A stretch of 64,000 nt of DNA from Asterias rubens (taxonomy: Eukaryota > Echinodermata > Asteroidea > Forcipulatida > Asteriidae), in NCBI RefSeq assembly GCF_902459465.1, contig NC_047063.1, positions 20,487,685 to 20,551,684 on the forward strand, given 5' to 3'. This document shows, one piece after another, positions 25,691 to 36,114 of the stretch; the first letter of the stretch is position 1, and each line of letters starts with the position of its first letter. The position numbers and the translations under genes were made by a program. Under the pieces are notes generated by a model, which saw only the letters and a program-made list of their open reading frames with translations, searched no databases and was not told where the DNA came from.

Positions 25691-26073
25691 AGTTATATAC
25701 TCACCCCTAGCATGCACGTCACACGTGGCACCTGTGCCACGCTCAACATTTTGGTGGTCAATAGGTTTGCATGTTAACGCTGCAGCGCCTAAAAATGGGC
25801 ACTTCACTGAATAACATGCAGTGACATTGATCACCAATATGGCGCATCCAATATTATTCCGATGATGACGTCAGGTGAATTGGGTCAATAAGGGGAGCTG
25901 CAGATACTCAAGATCCACACAAATAGAAGACTTACTGTAGTTTATCAAGCATGTATCTCCCATGGGTCTAGCGGATGAACCTTCATGATGTTACATAACA
26001 AGGAATGAATAGACCAACAGCCGTGACCACACATCACTAGTTGTTTGGACATGACACTCCACAGGCTCTTCCT

Positions 26074-29000
26074 TTACTTCTGCAGTTGAAGCGAGTCGAA
26101 CCACGATTGGACGGAAAGTGTGACGCTACCTTGAGAAGCACTGGCTGTCAATGATGAAGCACCCCCTTCATTCAAACGCCCTAAAGGGAAATTAATTGAA
26201 GGACTTAAGTGCATTTAATTTAGTTAATAAAATGGGATTCAAACTGCTTCTAGGAACCCGCAAGCTTGGTGGTCTAGAGGTAAGACATCTGCTCTAGCAA
26301 TGCCTGGGGATTTTTTTTCAATATTACTCAGGAAAATACTGGGCAAGCACTACATTCCTGATCTAGAAAACAAAATAATGAGGTCCATACAAGGCAGGGT
26401 TTTGAAAGTTAACTTAACTTAACTTAAATGCATTTATAAAGCGCTTTAACACTGTTTCAAAGCGCTGTACAACACTCCTTTTCACATTACTCTGTTTTAT
26501 TGGGGCAACCACTGGGAATAACGGCCAGCCCTATCACACTTAGATTGCTTTACCCCTTAGATTTGCTTACTGCCGAATTTTGTGCTTACGATCGCGATTC
26601 CCCGCTTACGTGCAAGCGCCGAATTTCTGCGCTAGCCTTGTAAGCGTAGAATGCCTAGAAACGTGAAGTACGCACGCGCAGAAGCCAAAATTCGCCGCTA
26701 ACCCGTGAAATACGCTTGCCGTAAGCACAGAATTCCCTGCTTCCGTAAGCGTCGATTCTGTGCTTACGGTAAGCAGAGCCATGAAATTGGGCCCTGATCT
26801 ACCCCCAGCAAATGTGCATACCCTAGGGATAAGCCACTCCTGCTCTCTGGAGTAGGGGTATTAGCGGTAAAACTCTTAGGTATACTTGAAATGTGCAGCA
26901 GGAGCCCTGAAGAAAAGGGGCCTAGGTGGAGACAGCGAAAAAGTGCTCAAGGGGAAACAGTGGAGTACATGTAAGTACGTACAAAATCAACAGGCTGCTG
27001 TCTCCATAAAGCTGCGTTACAAACAACGAGGGCAAAAGGATGTCCCCAATTGCAGGTGGGGTGGGAAAGGAGTCTCAAATATAACTATTTGAAAGAAAAA
27101 GGCAACCAATCTCCCCATAACACACCCACAGCGAGTACCTCTACATGTAACCCTTCTAACCTTACCCAGTTTTGTATTCTCTTGTACAATGTCCTTCTCT
27201 TCCACTTCCGATGTAAACTTGGAAGCCAATTCTTCAGCTGTGTGAATTCCTTGAGAGGCTTGAAGATGAAGATTTGTCTGTACTTCTAGGGGTGTCTGGA
27301 TGGAAATATCTCCTGTGGGCGAAGGAAAAAGAAGGGCAGGGCGGGTCAATGGCCAAAATGACGAGGGATGATTTCAGTTCAAGGTTTTGTTTTCACACAC
27401 AGTTCATAATGAGCGCTGCAAATGCAATTTAAGTCGCAGAAATATAATAGTGGCTTCTTATACAGCGTGCATACCAGTCACTCAGTGACGCTCAAGGTGC
27501 TTCAACACAGTATTTTCATGCAAGGTATGAGGGACTACGTTTGAATAATGAAACCTACTCCTTTTACATAGCACTATACGGTTTGTAAGCTGCCAATCCA
27601 GCCAGGATCACCGGGGGAACCCCGTCTCTGCACTAGGTTCTTTTACATGCTTTGCACAATGCACAGAACCAACGGCTTTACGCCCCATCCAAATGACAAA
27701 GCAATGGTTAAAAGTTTTGCTTTAGGACACAAGTGTCACGACTGTGACTCAAACCCAAACTCTGCTGATCAGAAACACCAGAGTTTCAGATATCAAATCA
27801 TAAATCACAAGGGAAACTGACAGGTTGAACATTAATGATTTAGGGTTGAACAAAGAAAAATAAACTAGACCGGGATGTGAACCTAGAACTAACAACCTCC
27901 AGATTATTAGCTGGCCATCTAACATCTTAGCTATCTAGCCCTATGTTGGCAGTTACTCATTGCGTCAATTTATTTGTTGGGGTGCCAGTCAGAAACCATA
28001 CAATCATGTAGCCAATAGCCAGGGATCACACCCAAGTTTACAATACATCTTTGGAAAGTAACTGTTAGCAGAAAAGCAGATTTTATGGTTGTTTTACATG
28101 AATTTTTCTCCTTTTCTACTTTTCTGCTACCAGAAAAGCAGATTGAACGTTTTGTGAAAATGCATTTTCTACGTTTCTACTTTTTTGTTACCAGAAAAGC
28201 AGGTTTTACCTTTTCTCCTTATGCTGGCGGACGAAAAGTGGTCATTTGCTTTTCTGCTACCAGAATAGTAGAAAAGCAGATTTAACGTTATGTGAAAATA
28301 CCATTTTCTATTTCTTTGCTTTTCTGCCACCTGAAAAGCAGATTTTACTCTGGCGGACGAAAAGTGGCCATCGCCTTTTCTCCTTTCAGATACTGAAAAT
28401 TTCATATTTTACCTAGGCAGTAGGTGGCCGAAATGTGGGCATTTGCTTTTTTCGTTCAAAGGACCGCCCGTGAATGTTTCAGTTTATTGAAAAAGTCCAA
28501 ACGTGTCACCCGATTCATTTGAAATAAACCACTCGGGAAACTGTATGACTGACCGTGTTTTTTGTAGGGAAAGAATCCTTGAAGTCTATTTTGGATGGTA
28601 GCCATGAAACCTCCACTAGAGTATTTCCTTTGAGACACCGCGCCGCCTGCGCGGTCATCACTAAAGTAGGCCACCCATACTTCTTCCAGTATCGACTGAC
28701 TGACGTGACTGGTTCCCCAACACAAAAACAAACACAGTTCGGCGCTCATGCATTGTGCGCATTTTATGGTTCACGTTCACGGGCCGTCCTTTGAAAGCGA
28801 AAAAGCAAATGGCCACTTTTCGGCCACCTACTGCCTAGGCAAAATATGATTTTCCAGTATCTGAAAGAAGAAAAGGAGATGGCCACTTTTCGGCCGCCCA
28901 AGTATAATCTGCTTTTCAGGTGGCGGAAAAGCAGAGAAATAGAAAATTGCATTCTCATAAAACATTAAATCTGCTTTTCTACTATTCTGGTAGCAGAAAA

Positions 29001-32000
29001 GCAAATGACCACTTTTCGTCCACCAGCATTAGGAGAAAAAGTAAAACATGCTTTTTCTAGAAACGTAGAAAATGCAATTTCACAAAACCTTCAATCTGCT
29101 TTTCAGGTAGCAGAAACGTAAAAAAGGAGAACATTTCTTACATAAAAAACATAAAATCTGCTTTTCTGTTATTCTGATACCTGAAAAGCAGATGGCCACT
29201 TTTCGTCCACCATAAAGGAACAGCCAGGAGATCACTTTAAGGGGATGCGACTTTTAGGTAAATTACAAATGAATTGGGAAATAACCAAAAAATAGTTACC
29301 AGAGCAGGAATTGAACAAAAGACCTCTGGATAAACATGCCAGCCCTCTATCTAATCTAGCGCTATGTTAGACAATGTGACCTTGTGCATTCTTTGAGTAT
29401 TCTGGCAGGCAAGATACTACACTGGTCCGATGGGAAAGTTGACATTTTGGGTCATAATTTCCACATAAATCCATGAGTTATGAAAGTAAAAGCTGGACAA
29501 GTTTTGAGATGTGCCCCCTTTTATAATATCAAAAGTTGATAAAAAGTGGACAGTGCATTAAGATAGTTATATTTGCTTCCATTGAGTTGTGTACAAATTG
29601 TGCCTGCAGGGAGTCCAGGCTCTGTGGCTCTTTTGTAAACATGTGATGTCACAGGTCACATCATCTATTTATCACCAGAAATTTCAGTACCTTGTTTACA
29701 CGTGATATTTACATCGGTGTGTTTGACGATATAAGCGCTGATATTTCCCTGATCAATGTCCGCTTTCAGAGATCCGTCCAGACTCACTGCAATTACAAAA
29801 ATAATACATAGAACACTCACAGGCTTTAATAGATGTTAAATTTACATCGAGGAAAAAGCATACTAATTTTTGTTTTACCTATATACACCTATGTGTGTAA
29901 GCACTGTATACTCAGTACTTTCCCGAGTTCTGTGAAAATAAAAGAAATTAATATGCTTGATTGCCAGTGCAAACTTATCATCTATTAACTCGCGGCAGAA
30001 CATACTGCTAAAACTTGGGATCCGAACTGCCTCTACATGTAGCTACCGGGCAATCCCGAGGGTCTAGTTGGTAAGACACTGCTCTAGAATTGCAAGGGTC
30101 TTGGGTTTGAATTCCACCCAAGTAATATGCCTATGATATTTTTCCACAGAGCTCTGGAAAGTACTGAGTATACAGTGCTAACACACATCGGTGTATAATA
30201 AGGTTACCAAAAAAACTACCATGTCACATGTACCTGTGCTAATGAAACCGTTAAGCAATGTATTTCTGCTCAAGCAAATTTATGAAACTTGGTGTGGGAG
30301 AATACGGATCACCATGCCGTACCCTGTTTACAATAACAATAAGTTATACTGATTTTTAAAACACCAAAACAGGATCAGACTATTTTGCCTTTCGACCTCA
30401 CTTTAATTTTGATGGAAATTAAACAAGATGGCTGCTCACCAATTCCAACGTTTCCTTGACCACAAGAAACCTGGACGTCCCCATGTAGATTCCCGAGTCG
30501 GATGTCCCCTTTTCTTGATTTGAAGGCAGCCTGTCTGGCATAGACGTCTTTGACTACAACAACCCCAGAGTCAGCAGAAACAGAGATGTCCTGGCCCTGC
30601 AGTCTGTCAGTTGTAACAGTCTGTGTGGATTGCAAAATTAGTCGATGTGTTGTGATTCAATGTTAGACCAGGGTACAATTTGGCAAAATATAGAAAATCT
30701 CAATCACAGGGTTCTCAAACACTACTAGGTTATCAAACACTAGGTTCTCATCACTGGGTTCTGAAACACTGGGTTCTTAAGCACTACTAAGTTATCAAAC
30801 ACTAGGTTCTCATCACTGGGTTCTGAAACACTGGGTTCTTAAGCACTACTAGGTTATCAAACACTAGGTTCTCATCACTGGGTTCTGAAACACTGGGTTC
30901 TTAAGCACTACTAGGTTATCAAACACTTGGTTCTCATCACTGGGTTCTGAAACACTGGGTTCTTAAGCACTACTAGGTTATCAAACACTAGGTTCTCATC
31001 ACTGGGTTCTGAAACACTGGGTTCTTAAGCACTACTAGGTTATCAAACACTTGGTTCTCATCACTGGGTTCTGAAACACTGGGTTCTTAAGCACTACTAG
31101 GTTATCAAACACTAGGTTCTCATCACTGGGTTCTGAAACACTAGGTTCTTAAGCACTACTAGGTTATCAAACACTAGGTTCTCATCACTGGGTTCTGAAA
31201 CACTGGGTTCTTAAGCACTACTAGGTTATCAAACACTAGGTTCTTATTACTGGGTTCTGAAACACTAGGTTCTTAAGCACTACTAGGTTATCAAACATTA
31301 GGTTCTCATCACTGGGTTCTGAAACACTGGGTTCTTAAGCACTACCAGGTTATCAAACACTAGGTTCTCATCACTGGGTTCTGAAACACTGTGTTCTGAA
31401 ACACTGTGTTCTGAAACACTGTGTTCTGAAACACTGTGTTCTGAAACACTGTGTTCTGAAACACTGTGTTCTGAAACACTGTGTTCTGAAACACTGTGTT
31501 CTGAAACACTGGGTTCTGAAACACTGTGTTCTGAAACACTTGGTTCTGAAACACAAGAATCTCAAACACTGTGTTCTGAAACACTGTGTTCTGAAACACT
31601 GTGTTCTGAAACACTGGGTTCTGAAACACTGGGTTCTGAAACACTGTGTTCTGAAACACTGTGTTCTGAAACACTGGGTTCTCCAACACAAGAATCTCAA
31701 ACACTGGGTTCTAAAACACAGGGTTCTGAAACACTGGGTTCTCCAACACAAGAATCTCAAACACTGGGTTCTAAAACACAGGGTTCTAAACATCGGGATC
31801 TCAAACACTGGGTTCTAAAACACAGGGTTCCTAGACACTTTTCTTACTCACAGAGTGGGTTTAAGAATAGCTCTAGTCCAGAACTGAGTTTACCAGAAAC
31901 AACTAAAGAAAAATTACAGTTGGATTCTGATTGGTTGTGATTTTCATTAAAACTTACTCCTTGGTTTCCTGTTGCTATGGTGATGTTACCCTGTAATACT

Positions 32001-32190
32001 TTCACACAGTTGATGTCGCCGGATGCACTCTTCAAGGTCACTTTATCCGACTGGGGAAAAACAATCACTATTTTACTAATTCTACTTTTCAGATAAAGAA
32101 CACGCTGATTTTTTTAACCAAGAAACTGGGTAACAATTAAAAACAGTTCCAAAGTGAGTCAGCGTGTGAGTAACAAAATGGCAGAAGTCC

Positions 32191-32247
<57 letters not shown>

Positions 32248-34666
32248 CAGTAACAGTAACAGTAACAGTAACAGTAACAGTAACAGTAACAGTAACAGTA
32301 ACAGTAACAGTAACAGTAACAGTAACAGTAACAGTAACAGTAACAGTAACAGTAACAGTAATAGTAATAGTAATAGTAATAGTAATAGTAATAATAATAA
32401 TAATAATAATAACCCGTTTTTATATAGCGCTTTTCACACCCGGAGGGCGTCCCAAAGCGCTTCACTAGATATACTAGATTTACCACACCTTTAGTTTGTT
32501 GGTGACAATGTTTCCTGTTTCAGTTTGCAGCTTGCATATTTGATTTTCAAGTTGATTAACAGCTATAGCTCCGCCCCCTGATGATTCAGCATCAACATCT
32601 GCAAGAAAAAATTTCACAAAGCATTAAATTTAAAGTCACCTGGAAGTGGTATTTTGTCAAAATAAAGCTTTTGTCACTAGAATATGTGTTTTGATGAGTG
32701 GAATATAAATAAAGAGTTAACTAAGGTTCTAAAAAATTAATTTCCAATTTAATTACAAATTTAAAAGTAGGCCCAACCCGAGAGAGCCCTGTTCGTGACG
32801 TCAATCGAGGCATGATATTATGTAGTCTGGCCCGTACACTAGGTACCTGATCGGTATGATGCCTACGTATAGAACTACGGTCACGGAGCAGACTGCACAC
32901 AAAGTACATGTATGGCTGCTGTGCGGACGGTCCACTCCGATTGCCCACCATGGTGAATCACATGCAGTGCCAACACAAGATAGTGACGCTTGGCGCAAGC
33001 TAAAAACATGCCCTCAAAATTGAAACAATACCCAATTTTTTTCATGATAGGCAAATGCTCCTTTAGGTTCGTCACATTTTTAACGTACCTTCTTTGACTT
33101 CCCACTAGCTTGAAAAATTGTTGGGATGGCGTCATGTTTTAGAAAAGAACTATTCTCTTCATGTCAAAATGCGTGGTGTATTTCGGACTCTCGAAGCACG
33201 ACGCTCGAAGTGTTTGCTGTACAGCCCTGGTTAGGGGTCGCACAGACTTTGGACCGAACCACTTTGCAAACATTACACTGAGTTCATAAGTCATCTAGGC
33301 ACTCTTGGAAACCACGGCTTCGGCTCCGTCACTTACATTGTATTTTCAAAATGTGTGCTTTGGTATGGGGTTTCAATCATCAAGCAGGTAGAATGAGCCC
33401 AAGGCAGAGACGAAGTGCCACGCTGAAGCCATGATTTGGGCCAACACTGATAAGATGGACATTATTTTTAGAAAAATTTACATCCAAATTAAGAATAACT
33501 GGCCCAACTGCAAAAATGTACACACTTGAGCCCTTCCAAAACATGAGTCCACTGCCCAAAAGTGTGGACTGAACCAACTTGGACTGACTGTTGTTTTGCA
33601 ATCGATGATGGTCTGTTTTACAGGATCACATTGATAACTCTGAGGTTTTTGTCGCTATCTATCATATATGTACTCCTAGAACTATGACTATGAGGTTCGT
33701 TCCGCTATCGTCTCCAAGATAGCGGAACGAACCTCATAGTTCTAGAAGTACATGATAGCCAAACAAATCTCATGAGTCCGTTCTAAATGAGTACTAGTGT
33801 ACAACAATTTATGTAGTAGAAAAGTTCAGTAGACACTATCTAGTCTACTCTTCTTAGGAGTACACACCGATCACTCCTACCCCTACCTAGAACTACAGGT
33901 ATTCAGGTTCGTTCCGCTATCGCCTCTGTAGCGGAACGAATCTCAGTTCTACTACTAGAAGTACACATCAATGAGTCTCCTACAACTTGCCGACACTCAG
34001 ACCCTCACCATAGGACATTGGGACTTCAATAAGCCACAGTAGCTCCGCATCCTCCAAAGATGCCATCTCTTTCTCAACCACATCTCCTGACACATCAATC
34101 GTAGCGTCCTGGTGTAGAACATCGCCTCTTACAAACCGCTGCCACAAGCCGACCTCGTCTCCTTGAAGAAAGTCCTTCAACCCGCTCTTCGTTTCAGCTG
34201 CTCGGCTTTTCAGCATGAGGTGGATGAATGCTCTATCCGCAGCAGGGTATTCATGTGGATTGATGGGTGTGACTCGAACTGACAAGGAGGTCCGAATGAT
34301 GAGGTTGCCAAACAATTCAACGGAAAAGGCCCATGAGCGTAATTTTATAATGTTTAGATTGTTTCGTGGTTGGACAGAGTTTGTGTCTGGTTTCTGACTG
34401 AGAATCTGAGAAGTGCTTGAAGATGAACTCTGCCATCTTCTAAGACTTTGTAGTGGTGGTAAACTTGCTTCTCTTTTGGAACTGCTCTTCAACAAGGTAA
34501 TAACACTGCTGGTTGATGTTGCATAACAACCACGACGAAGATTATTATTAAAAACATTCACAAAAGTCTTTTGGTAATTTCGGTGTAAAAAGTCTCGCAA
34601 GAACACATTTTCGCAGCTTTTCCTGATGACATGTGGTCTGCAACACAGCTGGACAAAATGTGACAT
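26074..34666 (-). CDS. FAM185A: FAM185A homologue (DUF4097-type adhesin-like beta-helix protein), complete, 7 exons
   Basis: Exons in transcript order: 34666-34009, 32598-32489, 32050-31958, 30620-30440, 29786-29691, 27312-27166, 26180-26074. Phases match at every GT/AG junction. The total is 1392 nt, giving 463 residues (human FAM185A is about 392, with most of the extra length in the N-terminus). From about residue 220 the protein is a string of short beta-strand repeats such as [37 protein letters not shown] and [12 protein letters not shown]. It ends in [10 protein letters not shown], matching the family's C-terminal SWFQSLKLQ. The leader (residues 1-80) is rich in Arg and Ser with few acidic residues, which suggests mitochondrial import; this is inference. 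The function of the family is not established. Its introns hold most of the striking repeats of the window. Confidence 0.94.
26477..26965. mobile_element. CCCTTTCACAC-type element split by a GGGCCC element
   Basis: The left part (TTTTCACATTACTCT, CTGGGAATAACGGCCAGCCC) and the right part (GGGATAAGCCACTCC, CTCTGGAGTAGGGGTATTAG) correspond in order to 37451-37620. They are separated by the 26564-26794 element. Confidence 0.75.
26564..26794. mobile_element. GGGCCC-ended element nested in the CCCTTTCACAC element
   Basis: The interior is almost the same as 13907-14149 (TTCCCCGCTTACGTGCAAGC, CGCCGAATTTCTGCGCTAGC, TTCGCCGCTAACCCGTGAAA). The right end is CAGAGCCATGAAATTGGGCCC. The left GGGCCC has been lost. 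Confidence 0.8.
28064..29213. mobile_element. 1.15-kb foldback element with about 410-bp inverted arms
   Basis: The left arm (28064-28475) and right arm (about 28770-29170) are reverse complements along their whole length. Each is built from imperfect sub-repeats around TGCTACCAGAAAAGCAG and GGCGGACGAAAAGTGG. The spacer (28480-28765) is unique. A minus-strand frame (28749-28456, 97 codons) spans the spacer and a plus-strand frame (28555-28794) overlaps it. Both run into the arms. It lies in the FAM185A intron between exons 5 and 6. Confidence 0.88.
30045..30130 (+). mobile_element. tRNA-derived SINE head
   Basis: TCTAGTTGGTAAGACACTGC resembles an A box region and GGTTTGAATTCC a B box, about 45 bases apart. 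A similar A-box-like segment (GGTCTAGAGGTAAGACATCT) is near 26272. These are not functional tRNAs. Confidence 0.5.
30710..31380. repeat. 62-bp higher-order minisatellite in a FAM185A intron
   Basis: About 10-11 copies of a 62-base unit lie between exons 4 and 3. Successive ACTACTAGGTTATC starts at 30721, 30783, 30845 and 30907 are exactly 62 apart. Each unit is four related sub-units of 16, 16, 15 and 15 bases, all variants of ACTGGGTTCTGAAAC. Confidence 0.93.
31381..31830. repeat. 15-bp minisatellite, directly continuing the 62-bp array
   Basis: About 30 copies of CTGAAACACTGTGTT follow the 62-bp units, with GGGTT variants. Occasional CAACACAAGAATCTC variants occur toward the right end. The 15-base period keeps minus-strand frames open as a VFQNT repeat, which is not a protein. 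Confidence 0.93.
32192..32412. repeat. Compound microsatellite (AAT)n-(AACAGT)n-(AATAGT)n-(AAT)n
   Basis: About 220 bases lie between FAM185A exons 3 and 2. AAT triplets bracket a pure AACAGT hexamer block, with a short AATAGT block as a transition. Minus-strand CTVTVT/YCYCYC-like frames are artefacts. Confidence 0.95.
32405..32465 (-). mobile_element. LINE-type 3' tail joined to the microsatellite
   Basis: Read on the minus strand, AAGCGCTTTGGGACGCCCTC, then GGTGTGAAAAGCGCTATATA, then ACGGG runs straight into TTATTATTA. This is the usual arrangement of an L2/CR1-like 3' end and its short tail repeat. Confidence 0.6.
33655..33762. repeat. Hairpin 1 in FAM185A intron 1
   Basis: CTATGAGGTTCGTTCCGCTA and TAGCGGAACGAACCTCATAG are perfect inverses with about a dozen bases between them. 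Flanking TAGAACTAT/ATAGTTCTA extends the stem. Confidence 0.88.
33889..33968. repeat. Hairpin 2 in FAM185A intron 1, 40 nt past the exon 1 donor
   Basis: The same core sits in a second copy: CAGGTTCGTTCCGCTA and TAGCGGAACGAATCTCAG. TAGAACTA and TAGTAGAACT lie outside. Confidence 0.82.
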
Positions 34667-36114
34667 TATGAAATCCTCTTAGAGTCTGAAAAGGTTAAAC
34701 CATTCGAAAAATACCGCGGACAGCCAAAGGGTTCTACTTATGTCAGCCAGCAGACAGCAAACTAGTTGCAATACCGCCCTCTAGTGTTGACATAATATGG
34801 TGTCTGGGAATCACATGATTACCAGGAACTCGATACCACGATCTTTTATGGAACAAAATTTGGTATCGATCATTGCTACATATTGTCTGTTTACTACACT
34901 AAACAGTCACAAACGTTGACAAACGATTAATAGTTTGGTATTGATTGATATGTATATTCGATACTTGTGACAGACCTTTAGATATGGGGGAGTGAACCGA
35001 ACACAGGTAATCATCTTATCTATCCGCACGCACAATCATACAATGATGTGATGATTTCACCGTTATTTTCAGCAATCAGCAAATTAAACTGTAGAAAGGT
35101 AAGAACAGAGGTAGGATGTTGGGCTGGCAATGGGGTATACATGTAGAAGGTAACCTTTCAATCATTTTGATGTGTAGAGGTCAGTCACTGAATGAACACA
35201 CAACTCATTTCACATGATTTCAATTTCAATTGAAAACTGCAAACTGCAATATTATTGTTTTATTTTTAGGCCTAATAAAATGGCAGAATGAAGGATATAA
35301 TTCTAATCTATCTATCTATCCAGTATCAGTATTATCTGTCCATTTGTTTTTGTACATGTTCTGATCTGCTGAATTTAGAACTCATAATATAGTCATAACA
35401 GTCAAACTCAAACTTCATTCAAAGCTCAAAGCAACAATCAACGATAATCCAACCAATTGGGAGGAAAAGTTTCCGCAACCTGCCTGCTACCACTTTTTCA
35501 CTTTTGATTGAAAATGAAATAGGTCTACATTATATTACATTTGTAATTTGCTAATTTCTATTTTTTATTACAACTGATTATTCCATTTTTTAATAGTAAA
35601 AATGAGTGAAGTACCGTGTAGTAGTGGCAGGTAGGTTGCGGAAAGTTTTCAACAATTGCTATAGATTATTTACTTTTTTAAAGAGAAACATTCATTCAAG
35701 GCAAACATACATTCCACCATGCACACCCTCCTCTAGCTAGCTCTACGACCTTCAGGAGCATTGCAGATTACGGTTATCGTCATATATAAACAAGTATTAC
35801 TATTATAGCGAGTAGCGTCGTAATTGTAAAGACCCAGAAGTTATTCCAAAATGACTTATTATTTCAACACTAATGGCAGTCGGTATTGCATTTTTACTGC
35901 AGTAGGTGTTGGAAGGGAATTGAGCCATTCTTCAAGAGCAGAGAAAGAGCCACAATTTATTGTTTTCCCAACAGATGGTTTGTTGTAGTGTCCTGTTTGG
36001 GAACAAATCTTCGGAGTAACTGTAAATCGGTCCGTTCAGCCCTGACAATCCACATAAATGTCCCACTGTGTTTTGTTGATTTAAAAGGTTTTATTTCCCC
36101 TTTCTTACATGTAG
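34667..36114. promoter_or_regulatory. Shared head-to-head promoter region of FAM185A and WASHC1, with probable non-coding WASHC1 exon 1
   Basis: FAM185A starts at 34666 on minus. A good donor (GTAGAAAG then GTAAGA, at 35099) on plus fits the end of a non-coding WASHC1 first exon at 35098. The two transcription starts are therefore probably within about 400 bases. I cannot place the exact start sites and see no TATA box. The intron beyond 35101 holds an inverted-repeat element at 35454-35658. Confidence 0.5.
35454..35658. mobile_element. Inverted-repeat element in WASHC1 intron 1
   Basis: TTTCCGCAACCTGCCTGCTA at the left pairs with TAGTGGCAGGTAGGTTGCGG at the right. CAATTGG and CAACAATTG lie at the borders. 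The centre is AT-rich. Confidence 0.75.

Larger units (their letters stand above)
24073..26073. other. Spacer between SLC37A3 and FAM185A
   Basis: No exon was seen. It contains a long G run (24465-24478), an AT-rich stretch and two GGGCCC-type inverted-repeat elements. The SLC37A3 promoter should lie just above 24072, where I see no clear TATA box. Confidence 0.5.

Noticed and set aside
31360-31830. Long minus-strand open frames with VFQNT and FRTQC repeats
   Set aside because: They follow entirely from the 15-bp minisatellite period, which is a multiple of three.
32082-32486. Tyr/Cys and Thr/Val repeat frames
   Set aside because: Products of the AAT/AACAGT microsatellite.
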